Shown here piece by piece: positions 45,424 to 58,040 of a stretch of DNA of 64,000 bases. The notes under the pieces are model-generated. The model had not been told where the DNA came from. It saw only the letters and a program-made list of their open reading frames with translations, and ran no database searches. Each line of letters begins with the position of its first letter. Position 1 is the first letter of the stretch. The position numbers and the translations under genes were made by a program. Source of the DNA: Cavia porcellus (taxonomy: Eukaryota > Chordata > Mammalia > Rodentia > Caviidae); assembly GCF_034190915.1 (NCBI RefSeq), contig NW_026947491.1, positions 22,570,101-22,634,100 on the forward strand. Reading direction: 5' to 3'.

Positions 45424-46534
45424 CTGTAATAAACAATGAAAAAAAATACAACAATAAAAATGGTCTTCAAATAAATTTACTAGGAGAAGTTCTAGTTTGA
45501 CTCTTGCTAAGAAATTTCAACAATGAATTGACCTAATAGCTATGAGAGTGCCTGCAAAACATCAATTTCCAAAAAGATGGTATTTATTTGGATGGAAATT
45601 TTTCATTAGTATGTATCTGCAATATACAAGGTCTAGTTTCATTTAGGGGATGAGTTTTGCATATTGAGTCTTATATTTTGATGAATTGCAATACCTTTTC
45701 CATAATCTCTCCCATTCTCTCCTTAACCTGATCATCTTTCCTATTTCCAAAAGTAACTTTCAGTTTTCTATCATGTCTCTTTTAACGATTAGATTTTTTT
45801 TTTTAGTTTCTTATTTAAGAGAAAACATAACATATCACTTCCTGGTCTAATAATTTCCTAATACTATGGGATGGAGTGCCAACTATTTTTGTTTTTTGGC
45901 CAAATACATGATATTCTTTCATATACCTGAAAATATTGCACATTTTTTCTTTTTTGTTACTAGCCACTGAACTTATGCTTGCCAGGGAGATACTTGGCCA
46001 CTGAGCTATATCCTGGGCTTAGCACATATTTTCTGGTCTGAGAATTAAACACAGATCTTAGCACTGAATTTCAATTCTAGAATTTTTTTCTTTTTTCTTT
46101 TGACAGATCCTCATGGATCATTAATTTCCTCTGCCTGAACATCAGGTTTTGATTCAGCTTCCCAGAGTGCAGGGATTACAAAATGTACTACCATGTAGAG
46201 CAGGCCCCACATTTCCATTTCGAGGCTTCTAGAGATGGGTGCCTGGGCTATTTCCAGAGCTCAACTAATGTGACTTGTATTCAGAGCTTAGCTACTGTGA
46301 CTATTTATGGGAACCTTGCACTGATTGTAGGAACAAATCACCGTGATAAATAATTTCAACTCCTTTGTGAATATACCCAAGGAGTTAATTCAGGTTCAAA
46401 CAGACACTTCTATTCTTACTTTGAGACATCTCTATGTTGATTATCACTATGGTTCTGGTTTATATTCTGACTGAAAATGTATGTGGGTACCTTGTATGAA
46501 TTTTAAAACATGAGTGGAATAATCTCTAGGGAAC

Positions 46535-46637
46535 TTTTTTTTTCCATCTTTTTCGTTTTTATCAGTAGCAGGGATCAAACTCACGACTGCCTGCTTGCAA
46601 GACAGGCGCTTATGCCACTGAGCTAAATCCCCAGCCC
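46535..46637 (-). mobile_element. ID-like SINE present only in copy 2
   Basis: T tail, TCAGTAGCAGGGATCAAACT, GCAAGACAGGCGCTTATGCC, CTGAGCTAAATCCCCAGCCC. Flanks TCTCTAGGGAA and GTCTCGGGGAA approximate a target duplication; copy 1 has one CTCTGGGGAA at 16380-16389. Confidence 0.9.
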
Positions 46638-46692
46638 GTCTCGGGGAATGTTTTGAAAACAGTTATTATCACAATACTGGCATGCATTTACA

Positions 46693-46792
46693 TTTTTTTT
46701 TTTTTTAAATTTTTATCGGGACCGGGGATCAAACTCACAACAACCTACTTGCAAGGCAGGCACTTATGCCACTGAGCTAAATACTTAGCCCC
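46693..46792 (-). mobile_element. ID-like SINE present only in copy 2 (second)
   Basis: T14 tail, TCGGGACCGGGGATCAAACT, GCAAGGCAGGCACTTATGCC and GAGCTAAATACTTAGCCCC. Flanks GCATTTACATTT and TTCATTTGCACTTT correspond to a single TTCATTTGCATTTT in copy 1 at about 16424-16437. Confidence 0.9.
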
Positions 46793-47215
46793 TTCATTTG
46801 CACTTTGAATACTGCTTCCATGCAGCTATTTCATAAGGAGAGTGGCACACTCATAATGTGTGTGGCACACACATAAATAGATACGTTGAATACGAGTTCT
46901 TTTCAGAAGTAAAAATTTTTTCTTTTTACATATTTCTATAAATACTATCAAAATGCTATATTGTACAATTCAATATTACTCATGAAAGAATTTTCTTATA
47001 TTAACATGCCTGATAGTGATATTTCTTGCATAATATCAGTATTATCTCAGTTTCCTATATTGGAATATTTCTGTGTTCAATTTTAAGATTATAAAGAATC
47101 ATATTTACCCATTGCCAAAGAATTTTTGAGTGATTAATTTCAACATGGCCTCATTTATAACATTTCTGCTCACAAATTGACTCTTGAGGAACATTTTTTT
47201 CTAAGTGCAAGTTAC

Positions 47216-47276
47216 CTTAGAGTCTTTGAACAATTTTTGTACTCTTGTCCAATTTGCTGGTTATCCCACGTTCTTC
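47216..47276 (-). CDS. KRAB-b/C-type exon, 61 bp (copy 2)
   Basis: Same structure as 16844-16904: GTGATTCAG acceptor, GTAAC donor, reading GRTWDNQQIGQEYKNCSKTL then R. One substitution from copy 1 (N to T). Confidence 0.85.
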
Positions 47277-47404
47277 CTGAATCACAGACAGAAAAATACA
47301 GAAGTCACTTTATCACTATATAAAAATGAACAGATTCTGGTTAGATTCATGGTGTAATGAATCTAACCTAAGACAGTCTGCAAAATGCTTCCATGTTCTA
47401 TTTA

Positions 47405-47602
<198 letters not shown>

Positions 47603-50600
47603 CTAAATAATCATACAGTTACCACAAAGAACGTTGAGACTCACAGCCTGAGTTACCTCAAATCTTCTTATAAAACCTGAATCAAAATCGATTCCTTCAA
47701 ATAGTGATTCCATGTACCGGTCACGAAAACCATGTACATGCAGATATTTGCACAGAGCAATTCGGATGCAATTATTAAAGTAAATGTACAATAATTGCAC
47801 GGGTCCCATGCAGGGTCACCCAAAATGCTTATGTGCACTGCCTTTAAAGTGGATCTTAGAGGAAGCCTTCAAATCACCATCCACAAAGCACAGGAACAGA
47901 TAAATATCTCGTGAATGGCATTGATACACCATAGATTATCTATCTCTTTTCAAATTTGATTACTCATAGAATTGAGCCCACCTTTTTTTCTACTTAGGCA
48001 GCATTTGGAAACTCAAATCACGTTTCATTGAAAAAAACTTAAACATTAAATAATCTTTATAAGTAATCATTAAAATGCTAATGGATACACTTCTATTGGC
48101 ACAAGTCTATGGACGATAATGGAATGATAAAAAATAGTAGAATGAAGCTGGGCATGGTAGCTCATGCCTGTAATACTAGCACTTGGCAGGCTGAGGCAGG
48201 AGGATCACTGTGAGTTCAAGACCAGCCTAGGCTACAAACTGAGCTCAAGGCCAGCCTGAAAAGCATAGTGAGACCCTGTCTCAAAAAGCCAAAAAAAAAA
48301 AAAAAAAAGTAGAATGATGGAGAATAGTCGATAGTACTCTCTGTTAAAGTTCATAAGAACAAATGAGCACCTCACACGCACGTGAAAGTAATTAAACGAT
48401 GGTGAAATGGAAGGTAACGAGAAGAATATGATTAAAAATGTAGTTAATCCAAATTCTAGGAGAGTAAACAAGTACTCTGTTCTATGGGTCTCTTCTTTAT
48501 GAAGCAAAGTACGTAAAAGCTGTCATAAAAGAGAAACAAGTAAGATGGTTTCGATATTGTACAGTAGTGGGAATCAAGATTGGGATCAATGGATTTCAGA
48601 AAGAAGACTATTCTGGGAGATGGGCACCAATCTGCAGAAACAGCAAGAACTTCACAAAGCTAGTCGGGAACACTGTGCAGAGGGAAAGGTGAGAGGGCTG
48701 CTCCAGGAAAGAAGACATCTGGTCTGCAACAGAAAAATGTTGATGTGAAAACAAAAAGGAACAAACAAAATTGCTGGTAATGGAAGTGGTGGCAGTACCA
48801 ATAAGACAGCAGTGAGACATCTCAGCGTCCTCAAAGCAGAGGGCCTGGGAAGATGCTATTCCTGAAAGTGAAGAAACACTTATGAACAGGGTGGGAATTA
48901 AAGTGAAGATTTCTGACACCATGACTTACTAATGACCGAGACTTAATTAGTGGACAGGAACAGCTATTCATCTTCCTACCAAGAGGAATGTGCGTTCACT
49001 TATGGGAGACTATGCGAAGTATAAGAAATCTCCATGAGACAGGGAACATCCTGTCAATGAGTCTGTAGCAGGGATCAAAGAATGCTTCAGTGTGACGCTC
49101 AGCACACTCAGCTCCTCAAAAACTTGAGCAACTACGTGCCCTGAGATCCTTGCCAATCACCCTGATGTGTGCCAAGTCTCAGATGTATGGAGCACAACAT
49201 TTTTTTTTCCCTCTCTTTTTTAGATTTCTTGAGAGAAGCACCACATTTTCTGAGATTATTCATGTGTTTGATTTCAGAGAAAGTGAAATAAAGGGGTTAT
49301 AGCTCCTTCTTTTTTCTTTTCAGGTGAAAGTTGCTGCCAGGATATTTATTGAAGACCAACAGTGAGACAAGGCATACAGTGTTTTTTTGCCCAGTTGACA
49401 AAGTTTCCTTTGAATCCTGATGATTTTCTTTGACATCGTATACTTTTAGAATATGTGTTAGTACTATATGACCAAATGCTCTGCATCCTAGTGTCGAAGT
49501 CCAATTCACTGGCTTCATACTGTCTTGATATGTTTTCTGCTATAGTATACGAAGTTATACTCAAATAATTCAAGGAAAGAGACACTATGGTGACTACTAT
49601 TATGTCGGGTTATCTGGTGGTGAAACACAATGATGCTTAAATTGTTCGGTTGTGACCTGTGTTGTTCTGTTACTATGTCCGCTTTTATCTCAATCTCCCC
49701 CTTTGCTCTTTTTTTAAAAAATTAATTTATTTTTTATTTTTTTAAATAAGGGGAAACTAAATTTAAAAATAGCGGGATATAGTATAGTAACTTTTTTGGT
49801 TTCCTATTAACCTGATTTGAATCCCTGTTTTGCTCTCCCCATCTTGCTCTGACTGATTTTACTATATTCTGTTTTGTTTGATAGAATCAAGTTTGAGGGT
49901 ATAGGCAACCACTTTGAAGGCAATAAGGTTTACTATGATGCCCATTATGGTTTGACTATTATCTTCTTTTGAAGTCCTGTAAGGTCTCCAATGTAGGTTT
50001 TATTGGTCTTGTTCTGTATCATTTTGTTCAATTCTATTACACCTGATGATATAGGCAACTCTTTTTAAGATAGCAAGAGGCATAATGGTAACCATTGTTG
50101 ATCACCTGGTATTGTTTTTGCATCATGTACTATGTCCATCCTTCTGTTCTAACTCTATTTTGCTTTGTCACATTTGAGTTATTTTTGTTTTTCTTTTTTC
50201 TTCAAAAAAAAAAAAAAGGTATAAGAATTGAGGGAGTAATAAAACCCAAAAAGTATAATTGTTATTGTAAAAAAGAGAGGAAAAGAAAGTGGTCTAAAGG
50301 ATATAACTGCATGTATATTTAAGTGTGTGGATAGAAAACCATATTACTGAGTTTTTATTGGTTCATTGAACAAAACTGTCTGCAATTTCACTGTATGAAT
50401 GTCTAGTTTGTATGTTTTAATTTTGTAATTTGGACAACGGTTTTTAAGATGACAATATGTAACCTATTAACTAGTGCTTTCTTTTTGCTTTTTTTTTTTT
50501 TTTAACTTTTTGTCGGTACCAGGGATCGAAGTCACGACCGCCTGCTTGCAAGGCAGGTGCTTATGCCGCTAAGCTAAATCCCCAGACCCTGTGATTGCTT

Positions 50601-52072
50601 ACTGTATATTATTTTCTTGAAATTCTGTATTACGTGTACCCTTTTGCTGCTTTTTGTTTCGTCTTTAAAAAAAAAAAAGTCCAATTCACTGTATATAATG
50701 AAATACGCTCACCAACTTGTGCACTTTTATTTTTTTAAATGGTGCTAAAAGAACCCATTCTTTGCAAGTTATCCATGTTGTTCTTTAGGCATTTTATCTT
50801 TGCACATATTTAGGCATTTTATCTTTGAACATATTGCTGAAGAAAGGTCAATAATTTCACTGTTTTTCTATATGTGTACAATGTACATTTTAACGTGATA
50901 GGCACAACGCACTAGGTAACTACAATTTTCTGGAAACATCAATCAGTAGTTGCTTTTCAGATTTTCAACACATTATTTCTTTAAATACAAAAGAAAATTC
51001 ATTCAAAATCAAGAAGGCATAAAGTAATCACGCCATGATTACAAAGCCAAACTTTAACCAGGCATGGTGGTACTGATTTCCCAGTACTTTGGAGGCTTAG
51101 TAAGGCAAACATCAAAGAGTTTGAGATTATCATGATTTCATTGTTCACACTAGGCTATGCAGTACGTACAAGGCCAGTGTAAATTACAAAGTGAGATCCT
51201 GCCTCAGTTTCTTGTGCAGTATCATAAAAGACTAAAAGCATTTAATACCTTGTGAGCAAGGTGATTATCCTGCATGATATACATGAAATACATTCAAATT
51301 GTACCTTTCAAATCAGTGTATGATTCTACTAATTATATAAGACAAATGAGTCTTATGAAACAGGCAGTCTTCAGTGGATCCAGAAGTAAACAGATTATTG
51401 ATTTTTGATACAATTGGACTTTCACATCCATGGAAGAAATCACAATGTATTCTATTTATATTTGTAGGAACAGGTATGTGCCTGCAATCTAGACTCTACA
51501 GCCATCTAACCTGTGTACACAGGTTATATATTGAAATAAACATACAGATTTTTAAAAAAAAGTGTTTCCACAAAAGAAACTCAAGTAGCTAAGTAGGAAA
51601 AATTGGTATTTGTGAAAGCATGGAAAATAAAAGTAACAAAAAGAAAATATTTACAGTGTACACAATATGAAGATTTTCTACACAGAAGTAGATATTTATG
51701 GATACAAGTCTAAAAAGTAAGGACAATATAGCTCACTGAAGACAAACTCTGAATATAAAATAAGATGTAAATCTAATTTGAGAAAATCACCAAAGAAAAT
51801 TGTCAGGTGAAAAAACTCAGTAATTTGGCTTATGCAAAAACGGAAAATCAACCCATACACTCCAAGCTCATCTCATTTACTTTAGTTCTTACTAAATCCT
51901 AAAGAAAAGTGAGTTCTTTCCAATTCCCAGGGAAAATACTGTGATATTATTTCTGGAGTTAAATACAATTCTTTTCAAGTAAATCTGAAAAATCCTGAAC
52001 CACATAACAATGCAATGGATGAGAAAGTACTTTGGAAATGATTTACATATCAGCACTTGTGAACAGAGACCA

Positions 52073-52103
<31 letters not shown>

Positions 52104-53719
52104 AATCCCAAGATGTTTCTCAGTGAAATTTCTGTAACACTTATTGCCCAGTTCAGAATGTTTTCCAGTGTGTGTTAACAGTCAACCCTTTCAGGAAAGA
52201 GTCCTTAGCACCTCTGCATCTTTTTTTTTGTTTTGTTTTGTTTTTTTGAGACAGGGTCTCTCTATGCAGTTCAGGCTGGCCTTGAGCTCACTCTGTAGCC
52301 CAGGCTGGTCTTGAACTTCCAGTGATTCTCCTGTTTTAACCCCCACTCTCCGCTCAACCTCTGCATCTTTCTCAGCATTCTAAATTCTATGCAAAGTCTC
52401 ACTGCAACAGTAAAATGTTAAGAACACTTTATTTAGTTAGCTCATAAAAAGGTACCTCGGAGCTGGGGATTTATCTCAGTGGCATAAGCACCTGCCTTTC
52501 AAGCAGCGTTCATGAGTTTGATTCCTAGTACCAATAAAAAGATTAAAAAAAAAAAAAGACACCTCTATAGAGAAAGTGCTTGAAGTAGAGTTGGGAAATT
52601 AACAGTTCCATAAGAATTAAAATGAGAGTACACAATGACCTAGGATTTACAACTGAAGGTGAACTTTCTGTGTCAAGGAACAATGCAGACTTCCCCCAAC
52701 TAAAAAAAGTTACAGACAACCCCTACTAAGCTCCTGACTTTCTAGGACTGTGACTTACACAATACCCAATTTTTCTCTAAAACCTATTTCCTTTAAACCC
52801 TGCAAGCTGAGCAAATGGTTAAAGAGCTTGATTAAAGTGTTTGCGCTGGCATGAAGGTTGACACTAGAACTCCAACCTCTTCAGAAGCTGAAGCAGTTGA
52901 ACTGCCAACAGTTCAAAAACTGGTTGAGAGTTCGAGACCAGTCTGGGCTACAAAGTGAGCTCAAGGCCAGCCTGAATTGTAGAGCAACCAATCTGTCTCA
53001 AAAAGACAAGACACAAAACAACCTAGCTCACCTAGGGATTTAGATCAGCAGCACAAGAACCTGCCTGGCAAGCTTAAGGTCGTTAAGTTCTATCCCCGGT
53101 CCCAAAAAAGAAAAAGTGTTTTAAACTTACAGAGCCATGTGTAACACGTGGCCACTGAACAACTGAACTGAGTAACTGCTCTGCTCTGCTTGTTTATAAC
53201 TCACTCTGTACTGAGCGCCCACAAGGGCACCCACTTGGGGCGCTTCCTGGAATTCAGGGAGCTACTCTTATTTCCAATAAAATCTCTCCTAACGTCCTTT
53301 GTTCGTTCGAAAATTCATTCTTTAATGTGAGGTTATTAACTCTGCTTATGCAGTAGCAACACTGCGAGCGGAGGTCCGCCGTAACAATTGTAGTGATAAC
53401 TTTCTCAGTGCGGACGGTGGAGCCCGCTTCCCGCCAAACCACCGCTCCGGTCAGCTTGGTAGAGCCACAGTCGTGCTGGGGACGCCCAGGATTGGATACT
53501 GGCTTGGTGCCAAAGTGGGGACAGCGTGCTGGGGAGCCAGAAATGTTCCTACTGAGCAGTCGGAAACAGGAACAGATGATAAATCAGCGACAAAGATCTA
53601 CCGAATCCTAGGTTCTGGGGCTAAGCAGGGAGGCTATCGGTTGACACAGTAGCTTCTGAGTACTTCAGTCCAGTGCTCACACAATTCCCGCGTATCCCAG
53701 CCCTCGTCCCACACATCAC
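47603..53719 (-). other. Intron 1 of the copy 2 zinc-finger gene, repeat-rich
   Basis: About 6.1 kb, same repeat order as copy 1: B1 (48141-48308), L1-type 3'UTR (49370-50680), ID-like SINE (50490-50589), decayed B1 (51055-51205), TAAA microsatellite expanded to 52072-52104, B1 (52228-52358), ID-like (52457-52558), B1 plus ID-like pair (52905-53113) and LTR-like stretch (53132-53370). A 26-bp tandem duplication at 50784-50835 is specific to copy 2. Confidence 0.65.
49370..50680 (+). mobile_element. L1-type 3'UTR fragment with poly-A (copy 2)
   Basis: Counterpart of 19010-20412, with the empty target site of the copy 1-specific SINE at about 50454-50469. It retains about 30 bp (GTATAAGAATTGAGGGAGTA) near 50219-50247 that are missing in copy 1. 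Confidence 0.65.
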
Positions 53720-53840
53720 CATTGCGAGGCTTGGGGTCTATGGGGTCCTCTGCACGCAGCCTGCAGTACGTGTGAGTCAAGGAAACGGAGGTGACGCCGC
53801 CGGGGCGCTCAGCAATCCACTCAGGCGGGAACGTGCCTGC
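53720..53840 (-). CDS. Candidate exon 1 of the copy 2 KRAB-ZNF gene, ATG as last codon
   Basis: Minus strand: GGACCCCATAGACCCC, AAGCCTCGCAATG ending at 53720, then GTGATG. Same reasoning as 23440-23560; small indels relative to copy 1 lie upstream of the ATG, in untranslated sequence. Confidence 0.55.
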
Positions 53841-53945
53841 CAAGACACAGGAAGTGCCCATCCCCTCGGCCTCCTGATTGGGCGCGTCTGCCAGGCCCCG
53901 CCCTCATCGCCGACTGGCTGCTGCGCATTTGGCCACCAACTCCAG
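53841..53945 (-). promoter_or_regulatory. Candidate CpG-rich promoter of the copy 2 zinc-finger gene
   Basis: GC box (GGGCGGGGCC, about 53903-53894), CCAATCAGG near 53881-53873 and CTTCCTGTG near 53854-53846 are all preserved on the minus strand. Confidence 0.5.
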
Positions 53946-53959
53946 TTTGAAGTTAAATA

Positions 53960-54798
53960 AACTTCTTCCAACTGGAGTAGAGATCCTGTGATAGCCTGGA
54001 ACTTGTAGTTTAGTCTCTCTCTTTAGATGTCAGCCACACAGCACCGGAAGAATATTGCATGTAAGGGCTACCATTCTTGGCTTTTGAAAAATACCCTGTC
54101 TTTCTTAATGGACGATGTGAGCTCTTCCTGAAAGTACATCACAAATGTGATTAGAGGGTTGCAGGGCAAATGTCCTGTGATGACGAAAAACACGGAGTCC
54201 AGGTCAGCCCAGGACAAAGTTGAATGCAGTGGGGACTGCTGTTGCGAATCAGGTGGTACATTTCAATGCCAGGAATTTCACACTCTCATTCTACTCATTT
54301 TAATTCAAAAAATGAATTTATGGACTGCAAAAAGAATGCAACTGTTCTGTAAAAGAAGAAAGTAAAAATAAAGATAGCAAATTTCTATGAAACAGTAAAA
54401 GGTAAAAGAAAGATTAACATTTTAACTCTGCCAGACAAGGATCATACTCTATCCAGGCGTTTCATAAAACATACCTTAGTTGTGAATGTAACCATAGCCA
54501 AGAGTGAGTGCCAGAATGATTGCTGAAATAGGACCCCACATTTGATCCACTTCCCGGTAGCACCACTGGGAGACAAAAGGAATTTAGACTGTAAGCACAA
54601 ACTTGTGATTTTAATACTAAATTTATTGAGACACCATGAGAATAATTCAAGTTAACTTTGGTCTCTATTATTAGAAGAGATGACCAAAATGGTGGCCATT
54701 CATTCCAAATATACTGAAATTGAAAATATGATTTTCAATCTCCTGCAGTGTATATACATGTTTTTATTCTCTCATATATATATATATAAAAAATATAC

Positions 54799-54851
<53 letters not shown>

Positions 54852-56735
54852 GAATCAGATATTTACTCTGAATCTAGCTTCACTATATTAATGCATTAGT
54901 CCATTTCTTAAATGTAAAATTGACTTGGTTTCTAAGGTTCTGCTGGGGACCACAAATTCACAATGACTAATTTTTCATACTTCGTACCCTATGAGATAAA
55001 ATGGAAATTCATATTGTGGTACCACCAATGTGAGATTTCCCATTGACTCTTCTAAGCATAAGACCATCTACCCCCTCTTGAGTCATCCCAGGATTATACT
55101 CCAGGACAAGATCCTTCTTAGCATGTGATCATCTACACCCTTTTGAATCTTAGTCTTCTGATGAGCTGTAATTCTTGCCTGCCCCACCTATCACTGTATA
55201 CAACTAATAAATGGTGGCTGCTTAGGGTGTGGAGGAGGATCCATCCAGAGACATTGATTTCTCAGCCACTGATGCATTACCATAGGTTTCTGTCTTTTAT
55301 TTTTGACACTGTACTGTTAAAGCAGACAATCAGGACTCTTGGCTGGGCTCTCAGTAAGGTTCCTTTTAAACAACTCATAAAATTTACATCTAAAATATGG
55401 ACAGGATGAAAGAAAACCTAATGCAACTCACTTAGAAATTCACAGGTAGCCAGTGGCACTTGCGATGAGAGCCTAGGCCCTGGCACAAATTCCAGGGGAA
55501 TGGCCTCTTAGTGAAGCAGCCAGGAACAAAGACCTTCAGGTATCTGACTTTGCACCCAGTACCTTTTCACAAGTTAGCTGTCTGTCCCTCCTTTCTTTTC
55601 TGACTTCGAAATAATGTGTTTTCATTTTCCTTTTAAATGGTTATCTCTAAGCCCTTATTGTTAGGGAATTTCCAATTTCTGATTGGCTGTGGTGATGCAA
55701 TATAATGAAGCTGCCTGATGTGACAGCATCATGTGTAAATCCCACCTTCTTTCTTTCTTCCTTTTTTTTTTAACTTTCATTTCTGGATAAACCGGGGAAC
55801 ACTTTTTTTTTTAAATTGGTACCGGGGATCGAACTCATGACTGTGCACTTGCAAGGCAGGCACTTATGCCGCTGAGCTTATTTCCCAGCCCCTAGGGAGC
55901 TTTTTAATACTTCTTTACTTTGAATAAAAAAAACTCTTCCAACATCTTCTCTTTGGTACACAACTTCATTCTTTTACCTTGTAAGACTGCAGTCTTTGTG
56001 CAGAATTACCAGTTCTAATATTTTTTCTGTGTAGTGATTGTATTTTGCCTATAAATAATGCCATCTATTTCACAAATGAGCTAATCACCATGGCTCAAAC
56101 TAGAGACTTGCATAAAATATGCTGCCAAAAATTGTAAATTTTTTATTGTACCTCTAACCAGTTTAAATAAGATGGGTCAAGTTCATGAATTTCTCTTTCC
56201 AAGGATCAAGCTTCTGACCTCTCTGAGCACCTAATTCAGTAGCAGTTTCCACATGAAATCTTGTAAAGGTTGACTTGTGCATTCCCTCCTTGACATCCTC
56301 CGTGAGGCACAGGCACTTAATCAGATTTACTACTATATAAATGCTTTTGGTAATGCCCATTGAGTTCTGAGTAGTCTCATACCTATGAGAAAAGATGGCA
56401 TCTGAACTTGTGTCCTTTTCCATTTGCATTACTTTCTTGTCCCTGTGACAAAATATTTGAAATCTTCAATTGGAACTTTTATTTGAGATGTATACATTCT
56501 AAATTTCAAATCATGGTAGGAATGCAAGGCAGAACACTGCTTCTTTCCTCTTATTGATCAAGAAGTAGATGAAGAGGTGAGGGAGCTACATCCAAGCAGA
56601 AAAAGCCACAGACAAAGGTATAATCCACATGGCCACACTCCAAAGCTCTAATTCTCAAGTAAGATTACAAGTACTATTAGACCATGGAACTCTGACTCCT
56701 TGAATTACTCATTTATTTTTCTGGGGTTTCATTTT
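53960..56735. other. Intergenic sequence, near-identical to copy 1
   Basis: No gene. Contains the AT microsatellite expanded to 54773-54846 and an ID-like SINE at 55803-55892 (minus). Confidence 0.5.
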
Positions 56736-56739
56736 TCCT

Positions 56740-56955
56740 TTTCTTTCTTTTTTCTTTTTTGGTACTAGGTATTAATCTCTTAACCTCATGCTAGCCAGAC
56801 AGGCACTTACAGCACTGAGCTAAATCCCGGGTCCCTCTTTCTTTCTTTCAAGTCAAGGTCTCACGCTGTACATCAGGCTGACCTAGAACTGTATGCAGCA
56901 AGGACTCGATTTGAACTCGAGGTCCTCCTGTCTCGGCATCCTGAGTGCTGGGAAA
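56740..56955 (-). mobile_element. ID-like SINE and decayed B1 (shared, copy 2)
   Basis: Same two elements as 26436-26655, nearly identical. Confidence 0.7.
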
Positions 56956-57207
56956 CACATATGTGAGGATCTCTCCAATTAACAGTATAAACCAGTGAAA
57001 AATGTGTGTCTTAGTCATCTCTTTAGATGCCACTTCTAAATATTGCTGCACTAATATTCAAGATTTACATGCAAGCTCTTTACAGTTAGGATGCTAAGAC
57101 AGCCAAAGGATGACAAGAAGCCCTGCATCTATTCTTGGGCTCCATCTGGACCCTTGCTGGTCCCGAGTTGCCCTGCACAAGATCCTGCACTGGCTTACAT
57201 CAGGATC

Positions 57208-57525
57208 CTCTGACTGTCCCTTGCACAGTAATGCACTGCCATTTCCGCTCTGAGGCTGTTCATTTGCAAAGATAACATGGTTTTGGCATTGTCTTTAGTG
57301 GTAGTGAATCACAACCTTTCCAGGCCTCTCCATACTTTGTCCTACCACCAGTCTTATTATGTACAACTGTCCCTCAAGCCCTTCCCTGAAGTCTGGTGGA
57401 CTCAGTCCATGTTAGCTACTGAAGATGAATTCTGAGGCTACATAGGGAGGCTCACAGACACCCAGACCGCATAAAGCTGACCCCAGACTCCACCACCTGC
57501 CCCTCACACTGGACAACTTCAATCC
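57208..57525 (-). pseudogene. IGHV3-like V exon, pseudogene (copy 2)
   Basis: Differs from 26905-27222 at only a handful of bases. GGTGGAGTCTGGGG in FR1, TTGCAAATGAACAGCCTCAG in FR3 and CATTACTGTGCAAGGGAC at its end are all there. All disabling changes of copy 1 are shared, so the gene was dead before duplication. Confidence 0.9.
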
Positions 57526-57617
57526 AGAGATATCCTGCTCAGGAAACCATCACACATGGCAATGGTTTATTCCACACATGCGGATTCTCACACTCAATAT
57601 CTTCTGTTCTTTGCTAA

Positions 57618-57667
57618 TCACATTTTAAAACAACCAAAAGGAAAACCCAGCTCACTCCAAAGTCCAT
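57618..57667 (-). pseudogene. VH leader exon with VH-type 5'UTR (copy 2)
   Basis: ATG at 57667, frame MDFGVSWVFLLVVLK, same 5'UTR as copy 1 (57668-57745). Confidence 0.88.
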
Positions 57668-58040
57668 GGTGAGCTGTCTGTACTCAGTCCTGATCCCCAA
57701 GTGGAAACATCTGGACATCGAGAGGGGTGGGCTCCTCTCCAGAGCTGCAGCATCAGGTCTCAGCTGGTTTTCCTCTGTGGAGTGAAGCGCTGTTTTCATG
57801 GCCTCTTGCTCTATAACAAATTCTGGTATTGAATTTCTCAGAATGTTAGCACCAGGACAATTTATTAACACTGATATTATTTAATTGAGTATAATTTCTC
57901 ATTATGGGCTAGCATCATTTTCTTTTTTTTGAGCCAAGGTCTCACTACATAGGCAACACTAGCCTTGAATTCATGGTAATCCTCCTGCCTCAGCTTCCCA
58001 GGTGATGGCTGTATTGGTGAGCACCACAACACCTACGGTC

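Larger units (their letters stand above)
45424..47215 (-). other. Intron 3 of the copy 2 zinc-finger gene
   Basis: About 1.79 kb, 200 bp longer than in copy 1, mainly because of two extra SINEs at 46535-46637 and 46693-46792. It also holds the shared decayed ID-like element at 45943-46020. Confidence 0.7.

Noticed and set aside
45424..45470. Upstream methionine ([15 protein letters not shown]) as start of the copy 2 finger protein
   Set aside because: It lies across the splice acceptor in intron 3; the phase-matched KRAB exons supply the real N-terminus, and the copy 1 equivalent is not open.
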